Below, in pieces: positions 4,871 through 5,019 of a stretch of DNA of 5,019 bases; positions within the stretch are counted from its first letter, which is position 1; every line of letters starts with the position of its first letter. The stretch is from Acidobacteriota bacterium (GTDB lineage: Bacteria > Acidobacteriota > Terriglobia > Terriglobales > Acidobacteriaceae). The notes under the pieces are model-generated. The model searched no databases. It worked only from the letters and a program-made list of their open reading frames with translations, and had not been told where the DNA came from. A program made the translations under genes and the position numbers. Where the stretch lies: the NCBI GenBank assembly GCA_021778875.1, contig JAJYBT010000298.1, forward strand, positions 1-5,019, read 5' to 3'.

Positions 4871-5019
4871 CTACTGAATCTCCGGCACCCGGCTCAGCAC
4901 CTGCCGCGACACGTTCCGGATATGCGGGCTCTGGTCTGAGTTGGCAACCGTATAAAGTACCTGGCGCACGCTGGTGTCGGCTTCCACCGGCTCCAGCAGG
5001 CTGATGGCCTGACTGCGGA
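4871..5019 (-). CDS. HEAT-repeat-like protein, C-terminal end (partial)
   Basis: A minus-strand frame is open from the window edge to TAG at 4873-4871 and gives the last 48 residues of a protein whose start lies beyond 5019. It is too short and partial to stand out as a complete ORF. The sequence shows paired amphipathic helices (AISLLEPV, then SVRQVLYTVANSD, then SPHIRNVSRQVLSRV) with the spacing of hydrophobics and the D-x-S-x-x-I/V-R pattern of HEAT repeats. It ends VPEIQ. In acidobacteria I recall proteins with an N-terminal zinc-finger anti-sigma domain and C-terminal HEAT repeats, often beside ECF sigma and PDZ genes. That would fit here, but the N-terminus is outside the window. Assignment as coding is good; the HEAT family is probable; an anti-sigma role is only a suggestion. 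Confidence 0.7.
   Translation of the reverse strand, partial: RSQAISLLEPVEADTSVRQVLYTVANSDQSPHIRNVSRQVLSRVPEIQ

Noticed and set aside
3893..4939. A 348-residue + strand open frame opposite the PDZ gene
   Set aside because: Its product is His/Arg/Gln/Pro-rich, typical of an antisense frame. It also overlaps the HEAT-like gene end, while the opposite strand has two intact PDZ domains.
1..5019. CRISPR arrays, tRNA or rRNA genes, insertion sequences, phage or toxin-antitoxin genes
   Set aside because: I saw no regularly spaced repeats, no transposase or integrase motifs, no terminal inverted repeats around a gene, and no tRNA-like cloverleaf on either strand.

Overview
The window is GC-rich bacterial chromosome with strong G/C bias at third codon positions. 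It looks most like an acidobacterium of the Terriglobia/Acidobacteriia group. That placement is an inference from base composition and the gene set (tandem exported DsbA-like proteins, a protease-less tandem-PDZ protein downstream of a HEAT-repeat-like protein, UspA, DUF302). No rRNA or phylogenetic marker is present.

Layout, left to right. (1) 1-51: probable last codons of an upstream + strand gene. (2) 113-1582: two tandem + strand genes for exported DsbA/thioredoxin-fold proteins (CPDC and CPAC active sites). They are clear paralogues, 30 bp apart and probably co-transcribed. (3) 1608-1640: a perfect 14-bp stem hairpin with T-rich flanks on both strands, serving as a bidirectional terminator between converging units. 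(4) 3205-1658, minus strand: a UspA universal stress protein (GTG start, strong ribosome binding site) followed by a radical SAM protein with a SPASM-like cysteine-rich C-terminus. (5) 3206-3423: divergent intergenic region with a good sigma-70-type promoter for the next gene and three short near-repeats next to it. (6) 3424-3813: a DUF302 protein on the + strand. (7) 3814-3904: convergent spacer with two hairpins. (8) 5019-3905, minus strand: the C-terminal end of a HEAT-repeat-like protein, then an exported protein with two PDZ domains and no protease domain.

Functionally the window mixes envelope-directed redox and protein-quality functions (DsbA-like pair, tandem-PDZ protein) with stress and unknown functions (UspA, DUF302, radical SAM). 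Each unit has its own direction and terminator or promoter, so it reads as several small independent transcription units rather than one system. I see no mobile element, CRISPR array, tRNA, rRNA or phage signature. The points most worth following up are the variant SPASM cysteine pattern, the duplicated DsbA pair, the HEAT/PDZ pair running off the right edge, and the near-repeats at the DUF302 promoter. I found no convincing evidence of an undescribed multi-gene system.
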